55,258 nt of DNA, taken from CALMEH01 sp964548225 (GTDB lineage: Bacteria; Acidobacteriota; Blastocatellia; Pyrinomonadales; Pyrinomonadaceae). The stretch covers positions 1 to 55,258 of the forward strand of contig CAZJQP010000024.1 in assembly GCA_964548225.1 (NCBI GenBank), written 5' to 3'. Every line of letters starts with the position of its first letter. Positions within the stretch are counted from its first letter, which is position 1. Positions 17,297-24,709 of the stretch are shown in pieces. The position numbers were made by a program, and so were the translations under genes. The notes under the pieces are model-generated. The model had not been told where the DNA came from. It did not search any database and saw only the letters and a list, made by a program, of their open reading frames with translations.

Positions 17297-17584
17297 ATGC
17301 TTGAAGATTTGATTTCATATTGCAAAGAAAACGGGCGGGTTTGTCCAATGCCGCAAAAATGGAATGAACTTTGGCAAATGCTTCCGAATAAAGTTCAAAT
17401 CGGCGCGGGTTGGAAACCGCCTTTGCCCTTAATTCTGGCAGTTTGGCACGAAGCAAGTGCAATACAAAAAATGTTTCGTCTGATAGACCATCTTAACTAC
17501 GCTCAAGAAAATGGCGTTTTGGAGCAAGTCGATTCATTTCTTCGTGGACTCAAAGAAGATGATTGGTTTCATTTAGGGGATTGA
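17297..17584 (+). CDS. Small hypothetical protein, R-M operon passenger (95 aa)
   Basis: I do not recognise a named family. 95 residues, soluble, with a Trp-rich centre (PQKWNELWQMLPNKVQIGAGWKPPLPLILAVWHEAS) and an acidic helical end. It starts 2 bases after the mod stop, so it is almost certainly co-translated with Mod. Composition matches mod rather than the AT-rich neighbours. Position suggests an accessory or specificity-modulating factor of the R-M system, but nothing in the sequence proves that. Confidence 0.7.
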   Translation: MLEDLISYCKENGRVCPMPQKWNELWQMLPNKVQIGAGWKPPLPLILAVWHEASAIQKMFRLIDHLNYAQENGVLEQVDSFLRGLKEDDWFHLGD

Positions 17585-17622
17585 AAAATTCAATTTAACT
17601 AATAAAATTTGGAGGAGTAAAA

Positions 17623-18390
17623 ATGGACAGTATTTCTAATCAAGTTATTGTCGCTTTTTCGTTTGGGGTTATTTTTGTAATCGCTTTGATGGTTATTGCT
17701 ATAAAATTTCCAAATCCAACGCCGTTTCAATACAATGTTTTTCGTATCATTTTATCTTTAGCGGCAGCAGGAGTCGGCGCAATGATACCGGGATTTATAA
17801 CTGCCAAGACAAATGACACTTCATTTTTGTTTATTTCAGCAGGCGGAGCTTTAGCGGTTTTTGGTATTGTCTATTTAGTCAATCCGGCGAAATTGCTTCC
17901 ACATCCAGAACTAGCAATTGAAGTTGTTCAGCAGATCCCGCCGATTCCAGAAAGACTTCCTAACGGAGAACCATTTCCAACGAGCAAACAACAAGCCTTT
18001 AATGAAGTCTGGCTTTCCTTAATTTCTCTTGAGGATAAGGGTCAAGACCTTTGGGAATTGGTTACAAAAGAAACTCTCAAAAACTTTACTGAAGTATTAT
18101 TCAAAACAAGGATGTGTGTAAGAGAAAATGCTCTTTTTTTCAATCAGAATGATTATGAATCTTTAAATGAACTATTAAAAGTTGCAGATTTCTATCTGCG
18201 AGGCAAAGAAAGATTGTCTGAAATTTATGGGAAATCTATTTCTCGAAAATTACCGATTTTGAAAAATTTTGACGATGAAATGAAAGATGAAATTGTTCAT
18301 CAAATACAACAAAATAAAAAGTGGCTCACTCGTTATAGAAATCTGTTAGCAAAAATTCGGGAAAATCTTCATAGTCAAGTAACTAATTAA
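17623..18390 (+). CDS. Three-helix membrane protein embedded in R-M operon
   Basis: 255 residues. Three hydrophobic segments sit in the first 90 residues (about 7-27, 40-60, 68-86), containing KFPNPTPFQYNVFRIILSL, AAAGVGAMIPGFI and AGGALAVFGIVYLVNP. From memory this FPNP/VFR/PGF/AGGALAVF pattern recurs as a membrane module of conflict and signalling proteins; a search is needed to confirm it. The remaining 165 residues are soluble, mostly helical, without a known catalytic motif. A very strong SD (GGAGGAG) lies 6 bases upstream, implying high independent translation. The DNA is clearly AT-richer than mod and res, so the gene looks like a later insertion between them. A membrane-acting effector or sensor linked to restriction is an attractive guess only. 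Confidence 0.7.
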   Translation: MDSISNQVIVAFSFGVIFVIALMVIAIKFPNPTPFQYNVFRIILSLAAAGVGAMIPGFITAKTNDTSFLFISAGGALAVFGIVYLVNPAKLLPHPELAIEVVQQIPPIPERLPNGEPFPTSKQQAFNEVWLSLISLEDKGQDLWELVTKETLKNFTEVLFKTRMCVRENALFFNQNDYESLNELLKVADFYLRGKERLSEIYGKSISRKLPILKNFDDEMKDEIVHQIQQNKKWLTRYRNLLAKIRENLHSQVTN

Positions 18391-18394
18391 ATTT

Positions 18395-21181
18395 ATGTCA
18401 TCAGGAATAGACCATTTAATCATAAATTCGCCTTACGAAGAGCCAAACAAGCATTGGGAATACAACCACAATCGAATGGCTTTTGAACTCGCGGACGGCA
18501 GACGACCTTCGGGCTACACGGTTGCTTCGACGACGAAAAAACTCATCAACGACCCCGGCGTTTTTGTGCAGATTCCGTTTGTTAATCAGATTCGCGGACG
18601 AGTCAAAGAATGGCGCGAAAACGGTTACGCGGGCGTTTCGGGCATCACCAAACAACTGCTCGAACATTGGCGCGATAAAGAAGCGCGAACCAATCGTTTT
18701 TTCTTTTGCCAACTCGAAGCCATCGAAACTTTGATTTGGTTAGCGGAAGCACCGGACGCTGTTAAAGTCGGCATTGATATTCCGTCGGACGGCGGCGAAT
18801 TGAAACGCATCTGCTCAAAAATGGCGACGGGAACGGGCAAAACCATTGTGATGGCAATGCTCATCGCTTGGCAGTCGCTCAACAAAATCAATTATCCGAC
18901 AAAGAAAAATTTCTCGAAAGATTTCCTGATTGTCGCGCCGAATCTGACCGTCCGCAGCCGTCTAAGCGTTTTGATTCCGGCAGGTGAAGAAAACTATTAC
19001 GATGTTTTCAATATCGTGCCTTTGAGTTTGCGCGAACAACTTCGACAGGCAAAAATCATCGTCCGCAATTGGCACGCTCTCGCTTGGGACACCGAAGAAA
19101 AATTAAAGAAAAAACGCTCGGTTGATAAACGCGGCGCAAAATCCGATGAAGCCTATGCCCGCGAAGTTTTGGGCGAACTTGCAACGGCAAAAAACTTTGT
19201 CGTTATCAATGACGAAGCGCATCACGCTTGGCGGCTTCCGGCAGATACGAAAGGCATCAGCAAAGATGATAAAGAAGAAGCGACCATTTGGATTGGTGGG
19301 CTTGACCGTCTTAACACGGCGCGAGGAATTCAAACCGTTTATGATTTTTCCGCCACGCCGTTCATTCCTTCGGGCAGAAATTCGACATCGGAAAATCTTT
19401 TCGGTTGGATTGTTTCAGATTTCGGTTTGACCGAAGCCATCGAATCCGGCTTGGTCAAAACGCCGCGCGTCGTTATCCGCGACGACGGACAGCTTGCCGG
19501 AGATTACAAATCGAAGTTTTATCACATTTACAGCGAACAGGAAGTTAAAACTTCGCTCAATAAAAAAGGCGCATCCGAATCCGAAGCCTTGCCGCCGTTA
19601 GTCGAGAAGGCTTATGCTCTGCTCGGTAAAGATTGGCGCGAAACAGCGCAAGTTTGGCGCAACGAAGGGCATAAAATTCCGCCCGTGATGATTTCCGTTG
19701 CTAATCAGACCGAAACCGCCGCCCGCATAAAATACGCTTTTGACCACAAAAACATCCTGATTGAAGAACTGTGCGATTCGGAAAAAACCTTGCACATTGA
19801 TTCAAAAGTTTTGGAATCTGCCGAAGTCTTTGCCGAAGAAGGAAACACCGAAACAAAAACGGCGGAAGAATCGGAAACGGAAGACGCGCCGACACGCAAA
19901 TTGACCAAAAAAGAATTGGCTTTACGGCTTCGGCAAACCGTTGACACCATCGGACGCGAGGGCGAACTCGGCGAACAAATTCAGCACGTTATTTCGGTCG
20001 GAATGTTGACCGAAGGTTGGGACGCGAAAACTGTAACGCACATTATGGGCTTGCGGGCTTTTTCCAGCCAACTGCTTTGCGAACAAGTTGTTGGTCGCGG
20101 ACTTCGCCGAACTTCCTACGACATCGAAGAAAACGGAATGTTTGCCCCCGAATACGTCAATATTTTCGGCGTTCCGTTTGCCTTTATGCCGCACGAATCG
20201 CCAAAGGATACAACCGTCAAACCGACCGCACCGAAACAAAGAATTCAGCCGCTTGCGGAAAAGAGCGAGTTTGAAATTCGCTTTCCGAATGTTCTGCGAA
20301 TCGAACAAAAATATAAACCCGTTCTCCGGCTCGATTTGGATAAAGTTGAAATTCTTACACTCCACGCTTACGACACGCCGGAAATCGCCGAACTCGCGCC
20401 CGTGATGGACGGCAAACACGACGTAACGCGGCTTTCGGAAATTGACTTGGAAAAACTTTATTCGCAAGTCCGTCTGCAATCCAGCGTTTTTCGCGCCACG
20501 CTCGATATTTTCAAACAAATTCAGCCGTATTGGAAAGGCGATTTTAATTCGCTTTTTGCTCAGCTCGTCCCGACGGTCGAGAAATTCATTGAATCCGACC
20601 GTCTTGAGATTTCGCCGCCGATGTTTGTTGACGACAAACGCAAACGGGTTTTGGTCAGACTCAATGCCGCGAAAATCGTCAATCATCTCGCGCCCTATAT
20701 TCAGCAGGAAAATGTCGAATCTTACGAATTGGTGGTTGATACAAACAAACCGATTATTTCAACCGCCGATATGAAGGCTTGGGACACCAGCAAACCGTTT
20801 GTTTATACACAGAAATCACATATAAATTTCTGTGTTTGCGATAGCCGTTGGGAAAGCACAACTGCTTTGCATCTTGACCGAAGCGATTATGTTTCGGCTT
20901 GGGTAAAAAACGACCATCTTAATTTTGAAATCCGCTATATGTTTGACGGCGGAGAGCATAAATACAGACCCGATTTTTTGGTAAAATTGTCAAACGATGA
21001 AATTCTCGTCATCGAAACCAAAGGCGAAGAAGACCAAAAAGACAAAGTAAAACGCGAAGCAATGCGCGAATGGATTCGCGCCGTAAATCAGCACGGCGGA
21101 TTTGGCAAATGGCATTCCGAACCTGCTGTTTCCAGACTTCCCGACGATGTTCCACAGATTTTGAAACGAGCGATATTTTAG
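18395..21181 (+). CDS. Type III-like restriction endonuclease subunit (Res), SF2 helicase plus PD-(D/E)XK
   Basis: 928 residues. The helicase core carries a P-loop MATGTGKTIVM (about 142-152), DEAH box NDEAHHAW (about 270), motif III-like YDFSATPF, and the motif V/VI region GMLTEGWDAKTVTHIMGL then CEQVVGRGLRR. The C-terminus has a PD-(D/E)XK nuclease: YRPDFLVKL with its Asp near 855 and ETKGEE near 873. This is the ATP-dependent cutter partnering the Mod at 14730. It reminds me of Res proteins filed as the BPTD_3080 family, a recollection rather than a search result. It starts 4 bases after the membrane-protein stop with no clear SD, suggesting coupling to that gene. All catalytic motifs look intact. 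Confidence 0.9.
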   Translation: MSSGIDHLIINSPYEEPNKHWEYNHNRMAFELADGRRPSGYTVASTTKKLINDPGVFVQIPFVNQIRGRVKEWRENGYAGVSGITKQLLEHWRDKEARTNRFFFCQLEAIETLIWLAEAPDAVKVGIDIPSDGGELKRICSKMATGTGKTIVMAMLIAWQSLNKINYPTKKNFSKDFLIVAPNLTVRSRLSVLIPAGEENYYDVFNIVPLSLREQLRQAKIIVRNWHALAWDTEEKLKKKRSVDKRGAKSDEAYAREVLGELATAKNFVVINDEAHHAWRLPADTKGISKDDKEEATIWIGGLDRLNTARGIQTVYDFSATPFIPSGRNSTSENLFGWIVSDFGLTEAIESGLVKTPRVVIRDDGQLAGDYKSKFYHIYSEQEVKTSLNKKGASESEALPPLVEKAYALLGKDWRETAQVWRNEGHKIPPVMISVANQTETAARIKYAFDHKNILIEELCDSEKTLHIDSKVLESAEVFAEEGNTETKTAEESETEDAPTRKLTKKELALRLRQTVDTIGREGELGEQIQHVISVGMLTEGWDAKTVTHIMGLRAFSSQLLCEQVVGRGLRRTSYDIEENGMFAPEYVNIFGVPFAFMPHESPKDTTVKPTAPKQRIQPLAEKSEFEIRFPNVLRIEQKYKPVLRLDLDKVEILTLHAYDTPEIAELAPVMDGKHDVTRLSEIDLEKLYSQVRLQSSVFRATLDIFKQIQPYWKGDFNSLFAQLVPTVEKFIESDRLEISPPMFVDDKRKRVLVRLNAAKIVNHLAPYIQQENVESYELVVDTNKPIISTADMKAWDTSKPFVYTQKSHINFCVCDSRWESTTALHLDRSDYVSAWVKNDHLNFEIRYMFDGGEHKYRPDFLVKLSNDEILVIETKGEEDQKDKVKREAMREWIRAVNQHGGFGKWHSEPAVSRLPDDVPQILKRAIF

Positions 21182-21191
21182 GAAATTTGAA

Positions 21192-21683
21192 ATGATTGTA
21201 ACAAGCAAATTTGAAGGCGATAATGATGAATTTCTGATGAATATTCAGCACGATGAATATCAGAAGTTTATTTGGACGCTTTTTGACATTGCTAAAACCG
21301 AATATCTTCACGCTGAATATATCTTAAATGTCGAAACCGATTTAGGAAAGAAACTTCGTCAAGCCGTCAGTTTTGACCATAGACTCTTGCAAAATATTCA
21401 CGATATTATTGCCGCACATTTTAGATATTTAAACCCTGACTCTAAACAGTTTGTAATTTCGGAAAATAATGAAAAGTCAGTCGAAGAGATTTTAGACGCT
21501 AAACTACGACAAGAATGGACTGAGTTTTTCAGAAAAAAGGCTAACGAAATTGCGCGTAATCCAAATTATTGCAGGCAAATACTTACTGCTGTAATTTACA
21601 AAAAGTTTAATTTAGCTGATGAAATCTTATCTGATTTAATAATCCATTTCGATTTCACATTTACTGTGAAAGCAGAAAAATAG
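21192..21683 (+). CDS. Hypothetical protein, 163 aa, last gene of R-M operon
   Basis: No family recognised. Soluble and helical (EYQKFIWTLFDIAKTEYLHAEYIL, LLQNIHDIIAAHFRYL, LRQEWTEFFRKKANEIARNPNYCRQIL), ending with a beta-like segment (LIIHFDFTFTVKAEK). It begins 10 bases after the res stop and is AT-richer than res, like the membrane protein gene. Because these two AT-rich genes flank res, they may have arrived together or act together; neither has a recognisable motif to test this. Confidence 0.65.
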   Translation: MIVTSKFEGDNDEFLMNIQHDEYQKFIWTLFDIAKTEYLHAEYILNVETDLGKKLRQAVSFDHRLLQNIHDIIAAHFRYLNPDSKQFVISENNEKSVEEILDAKLRQEWTEFFRKKANEIARNPNYCRQILTAVIYKKFNLADEILSDLIIHFDFTFTVKAEK

Positions 21684-21700
21684 TTTTTGAATAAACACAG

Positions 21701-21772
21701 ATGCCCGAACAACAAAACATCGAATATAAGCAAAATTGGCTTCGATGATTATCTGATAATTTCCCGCCGGAC
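21701..21772 (+). pseudogene. N-terminal stub of an AlbA_2 (Schlafen-type) ATP-binding protein
   Basis: An ATG at 21701 reads MPEQQNIEYKQNWLR and stops. With a one-base frame change the next codons read DDYLI. Proteins with the AlbA_2 domain usually open with a very similar block (IEYKxxW then DDYLK). Everything downstream belongs to another module, so the gene is cut after about 25 codons. A matching C-terminal piece lies at 24197-24429. Confidence 0.55.
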
Positions 21773-21781
21773 GGAAACATA

Positions 21782-21837
21782 ACTTTCCTAAAATTAACTG
21801 TTTTCTTATGCAAGAAAGTTTGCTAATATAGGAAAGT
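21782..21837 (+). promoter_or_regulatory. Palindromic promoter/operator of the type IV TA genes
   Basis: ACTTTCCTA (21782-21790) is mirrored by TAGGAAAGT (21829-21837), which runs into the start codon. A smaller palindrome TTTCTT-ATGC-AAGAAA lies between, and TAATAT near 21825 may be the -10. AbiEi-type antitoxins are known to repress their own promoters by binding inverted repeats, so this fits an autoregulatory operator. Confidence 0.55.
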
Positions 21838-21838
21838 G

Positions 21839-22915
21839 ATGAAACGGTTAAATGAACAAAACCTGTTTGAACTTGTCCGAAAGCTGGAATTCCCGCCCGT
21901 CGAATTTACGATTGCGGAAGAAATGCCGCGTTTTCAATCACGGGAATTGAAAGGCGATTTTCTCGCGGAAATAAAATGGGCAAATAAATCTTACAAATTC
22001 CTCGTCGAAGTCAAAAACCAAGCCACACCGAAGATGATTGATACCGCGATTTATCAGCTAAAAGATTACATTTCTGCGTTTCAAACCTTCAATAGTTCCG
22101 AGAATTATTATCCTTTGCTGATTGCGCCGTATCTGAGCGAAGAAAGATTGAAACGCCTCGCGTCTGAAAACATCAGCGGCATTGATTTGTCCGGCAACGG
22201 TTTGGTTATCGTTCCCGGCGAGCTTTTTGTTTATCGTTTCGGCGCAAAAAACAAATTCCCTTCAAACGCGCCGATTAAAAACGTCTATCGCGGCGTTAGC
22301 TCGATAATTCCGAGAGTTTTCTTCACCAAACCGGAATACGCGAACGCCACCGAAATACTTAACCAAATAGCCGAAAAAAGCGGAAAAACAACACTCGCCA
22401 CCGTTTCAAAAGTTCTGAAATCTCTCGAAGAAGAATTGATAATTTCCCGAAAAAACCTTATTCGTTTGATTGATGCGAAAAATTTGCTTAAAAACTTGCG
22501 CGAAAACTATCGCCGCCCGATAGTTGAAAAACGAATCTTCGGAAAGACAGATGACCTTGACGATACATTGTTGCAAATTTCGAAAAACGCCGAAAGAGAA
22601 GATTTTCTCTTTGCGGTCAATGAACCGCGCCGCTATTCCGTGATGCCTTCAAGCAATGCGGTTACGCGCATCTTTACCGAGAACATAAATAAATTATTGG
22701 CGGAAGTAAATTTCAACGAACAAGAGCGTTTCTCGAATCTTGAAATTATCGAAACCCAAGACCCGACCGTTTATTTCGACCGCCGCTATGAACTTGCTTC
22801 GGGCTGTTATTTCGCTTCGCCGCTCCAAATTTATTTGGAATTGACATCCGGCGGCAAACGCGAAAAAGAAACCGCCGGACAAATCGAGGAAGCAATACTG
22901 AATTTTAGATATTGA
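21839..22915 (+). CDS. Type IV antitoxin, AbiEi-like (AbiEi_2 type)
   Basis: 358 residues from the ATG at 21839; an adjacent GTG at 21836 is possible. The N-terminal domain (about 35-130) has a nuclease-like fold pattern: D40 in LKGDF, then FLVEVKNQ with E57 and K59, then YYPLLIAPYLSEERLKRL and GIDLSGNGLVIV. The middle (about 165-245) is a winged helix (ATEILNQIAEKSGKTTLATVSKVLKSLEEE). The C-terminus (TQDPTVYFDRRYELASGCYFASPLQIYLEL) is the AbiEi-like antitoxin region. It would bind DNA and counter the nucleotidyltransferase encoded 15 bases downstream. Whether the D/EVK set is catalytic is unknown. No coupling to the R-M operon; it has its own palindromic promoter. Confidence 0.8.
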   Translation: MKRLNEQNLFELVRKLEFPPVEFTIAEEMPRFQSRELKGDFLAEIKWANKSYKFLVEVKNQATPKMIDTAIYQLKDYISAFQTFNSSENYYPLLIAPYLSEERLKRLASENISGIDLSGNGLVIVPGELFVYRFGAKNKFPSNAPIKNVYRGVSSIIPRVFFTKPEYANATEILNQIAEKSGKTTLATVSKVLKSLEEELIISRKNLIRLIDAKNLLKNLRENYRRPIVEKRIFGKTDDLDDTLLQISKNAEREDFLFAVNEPRRYSVMPSSNAVTRIFTENINKLLAEVNFNEQERFSNLEIIETQDPTVYFDRRYELASGCYFASPLQIYLELTSGGKREKETAGQIEEAILNFRY

Positions 22916-22930
22916 TTTGAGTTTTAGAAT

Positions 22931-23788
22931 ATGACTTTTGACCCGATGCGCGACCAACTCGTAAAACTCGCGCAAAAATTAAGGCGTGATGATATTAAGC
23001 TGATTGTCGGCGGCGGCTACGGGCTAATTCTCAAAGCCGAGTATTTACGGCAAAAACAGTTAGCTACAAGATTTCCCGACTTCCCCGACGACCGTTCAAC
23101 AAACGATATTGACGCTTTTCTAAATTCGGAAATTATCACCGATGCGGCAAAAATTGAAAAACTTCGAGATGCTTTGCAAGAATTAAATTTTGAATCTGTC
23201 GCGGATTTCTTTCAGTTTGCCGTTTCCATTGATGATAAAAACCCTGATTTGAAAGTCAAAATAGACTTTCTTGCCCCGCCCGTTTCAGAAGAAAAAAGAA
23301 AACTCGTTAAAATAAACAAACCGCGCATTCGTCCTAAAAAAGCGAGTAAAATACACGGATATTTGACAGAAGAAGCCGTAACTCTCGAAGAAAATCTCAT
23401 CTCGATAAATCTTACCAATGCCGCAAATCCGGCAGAAGTTTTTCTTCCTGCACCTTTCACCTTTTTGGTGTTAAAATTATTCGCCCTGCGCGACCGTTTA
23501 GAAGACGAATCAAAAGACTTCGGCGCATATCACGCTTTTGATATTTACCGCATTATTGCAATGATGACCGAAACAGAATGGAAACAAGCAATCGAAATGC
23601 GCGAAAAATTTGCCGGTGAACCGAAAGTTCAAGAAGCCCGCAAAATTGTCGGAGAACTTTTTTCACCTGAAGAATTAATCGGTGTGCGTCGGATTCGGCA
23701 ACACATAAGGTCGGTTGAAATTGAAGTAGAAGATAATAACATTTTAGATTTAATCAAAGACCTTAACGAATTGTTCCCGAATGTTTAG
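22931..23788 (+). CDS. AbiEii-like nucleotidyltransferase toxin
   Basis: 285 residues. The polymerase-beta-like nucleotidyltransferase signature is present: IVGGGYGL (25-32), then RSTNDIDAF with metal ligands D59 and D61, then KIDFLAPP supplying a third acidic residue. The C-terminal half (FLVLKLFALRDRLEDESKDFGAYHAFDIYRI) is the helical part typical of AbiEii-like proteins. Related toxins transfer nucleotides to tRNA or other targets and stop growth upon phage infection (family knowledge). It is paired with the antitoxin just upstream, the usual antitoxin-first order. The active-site motifs are intact, so the pair looks functional. Confidence 0.82.
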   Translation: MTFDPMRDQLVKLAQKLRRDDIKLIVGGGYGLILKAEYLRQKQLATRFPDFPDDRSTNDIDAFLNSEIITDAAKIEKLRDALQELNFESVADFFQFAVSIDDKNPDLKVKIDFLAPPVSEEKRKLVKINKPRIRPKKASKIHGYLTEEAVTLEENLISINLTNAANPAEVFLPAPFTFLVLKLFALRDRLEDESKDFGAYHAFDIYRIIAMMTETEWKQAIEMREKFAGEPKVQEARKIVGELFSPEELIGVRRIRQHIRSVEIEVEDNNILDLIKDLNELFPNV

Positions 23789-23823
23789 CCGAATTTAACC
23801 GCCAACGCCGAAATAAAAAAGCA

Positions 23824-24069
23824 ATGGAACATCTTGGAAATATTGAATTGCTGAAATTGCCGAAAACCACTTTTCTGTGCAGTCGGAAAGTTCCGGCAAG
23901 CATCGTTCTAAAATGCTACGATTGGGCGATAGAGCAACGCGAAGCCGGAAATTGCATCATCAGCGGTTTCCATTCCCAAATCGAACGCGACGTTTTGCAT
24001 TATCTCTTAAAAGGCACTCAGCCGATTATTCTCGCTCTGGCTCGCGGCTTAAAAAAGCATTTAGAGCAG
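23824..24069 (+). pseudogene. DprA/SLOG-like protein, N-terminal fragment
   Basis: Eighty-two residues (LCSRKVPASIVLKCYDWAIE, NCIISGFHSQIERDVLHYLL, QPIILALARGLKK) match the front of DprA-like Rossmann proteins, which bind DNA or nucleotides and often occur in conflict islands. A complete member would be roughly twice as long. At 24070 the sequence enters a 127-bp palindrome. The reading frame stays open through it and on to 24429, so a 201-residue chimera could be made, but its second half is unrelated. Confidence 0.6.
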
Positions 24070-24196
24070 ATTTTGAATGAGTGTATGTTAAGGAGGCAGA
24101 AACACGACTGTCAAGGAGTGTGTCAAAAGGCTCAATCGTGGACACACTCCTTAACAGTCGTGTTTCTGCCTTTTTTGCCATACGCTCATTCAAAAT
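24070..24196. repeat. 127-bp palindromic element (MITE-like)
   Basis: The outer arms are ATTTTGAATGAG and CTCATTCAAAAT. The inner arms carry GGCAGAAACACGACTGT and its complement, then GGAGTGTGTC and GACACACTCC around a short loop. Nearly the whole element pairs with itself. One arm (24094-24129) matches 41515-41550 inside mfd at 33 of 36 positions, showing it is a dispersed repeat family. It has no coding capacity of its own but leaves the frame open across the host gene. Confidence 0.75.
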
Positions 24197-24429
24197 ATGC
24201 TTTAAGAAAACTCGGATTGAATGAAAGGCAAATCAAAGCTGTGTTTTATGTTGTAAATAATGGAAGTATTTCAAATGGAGAATACCAAAAACTAAATAAT
24301 ACATCTGACAGAACGGCTCTCCGAGACCTCGAAGGCTTAGTTTCGATGAACATTTTGATAAAGAAAGGACAAAAAAAAATCCACTCGCTATTTTCTTTTT
24401 GGCGGATAAATGGCGGATATGGCGGATAA
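24197..24429 (+). pseudogene. C-terminal winged-helix fragment of AlbA_2/HATPase-like protein
   Basis: The frame reads LRKLGLNERQIKAVFYVVNNGSISNGEYQKLNN and then TALRDLEGLVSMNILIKKG. This is the ending seen in AlbA_2/HATPase_c_4 (RecG-like C-terminal) proteins. It fits as the tail of the gene whose head is at 21701, with about 2.4 kb of other genes now between them. No start of its own is visible. The stop falls inside the 20-bp tandem duplication next to it. Confidence 0.55.
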
Positions 24430-24440
24430 ATGGCGGATAT
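24401..24440. repeat. Exact 20-bp tandem duplication
   Basis: Two identical copies of GGCGGATAAATGGCGGATAT (24401-24420, 24421-24440). Each holds two GGCGGAT units. It covers the stop codon of the preceding fragment, so the true C-terminus was probably altered by the duplication. Confidence 0.85.
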
Positions 24441-24709
24441 TTTTACAAGAGATTAGGGATGGTTCATAATGGTTTAGTGCTTATATGGGCTTATAATTGC
24501 GTCATAATTGCGTCAATCGCGTCATACCTACGACGCGCCCGAACTAATTGAAAACACCAAAATAAGACTAAGTTTTGGTGTGCCAATGGTGTGCCAAGTG
24601 CGCCGAAGTCATCAAAACTTAATGAAACTTCTCTAAACTAAAATGTAAAAAACGCTAACTAAAACAAGGAAAAATCAAGCTAAATGAACTAAATAAAACC
24701 ACTTACCAA
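24441..24709. other. Right end of the island, non-coding
   Basis: No gene seen. It contains short GCGTCAT direct repeats near 24497-24530 and the right copy of the integrase arm-type motif, and then runs into attR. Confidence 0.5.
24574..24598. repeat. Right arm-type site: duplicated 11-mer TGGTGTGCCAA
   Basis: Identical over 25 bp, and in the same orientation, to 7811-7835. It lies 111 bp from the attR repeat, against 123 bp for the left copy. See the left copy for the inferred role. Confidence 0.6.

Noticed and set aside
19922..20686. 254-codon open frame opposite the res gene
   Set aside because: It lies entirely within the well-supported Res helicase, in the antisense frame, with no SD and no recognisable motif.
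14730..21683. BREX, DISARM or type I R-M identity for the defence operon
   Set aside because: No BrxC/PglX/PglZ, DrmA/B or HsdS-like protein; motif order of the methyltransferase and the helicase-nuclease partner fit a type III-like pair.
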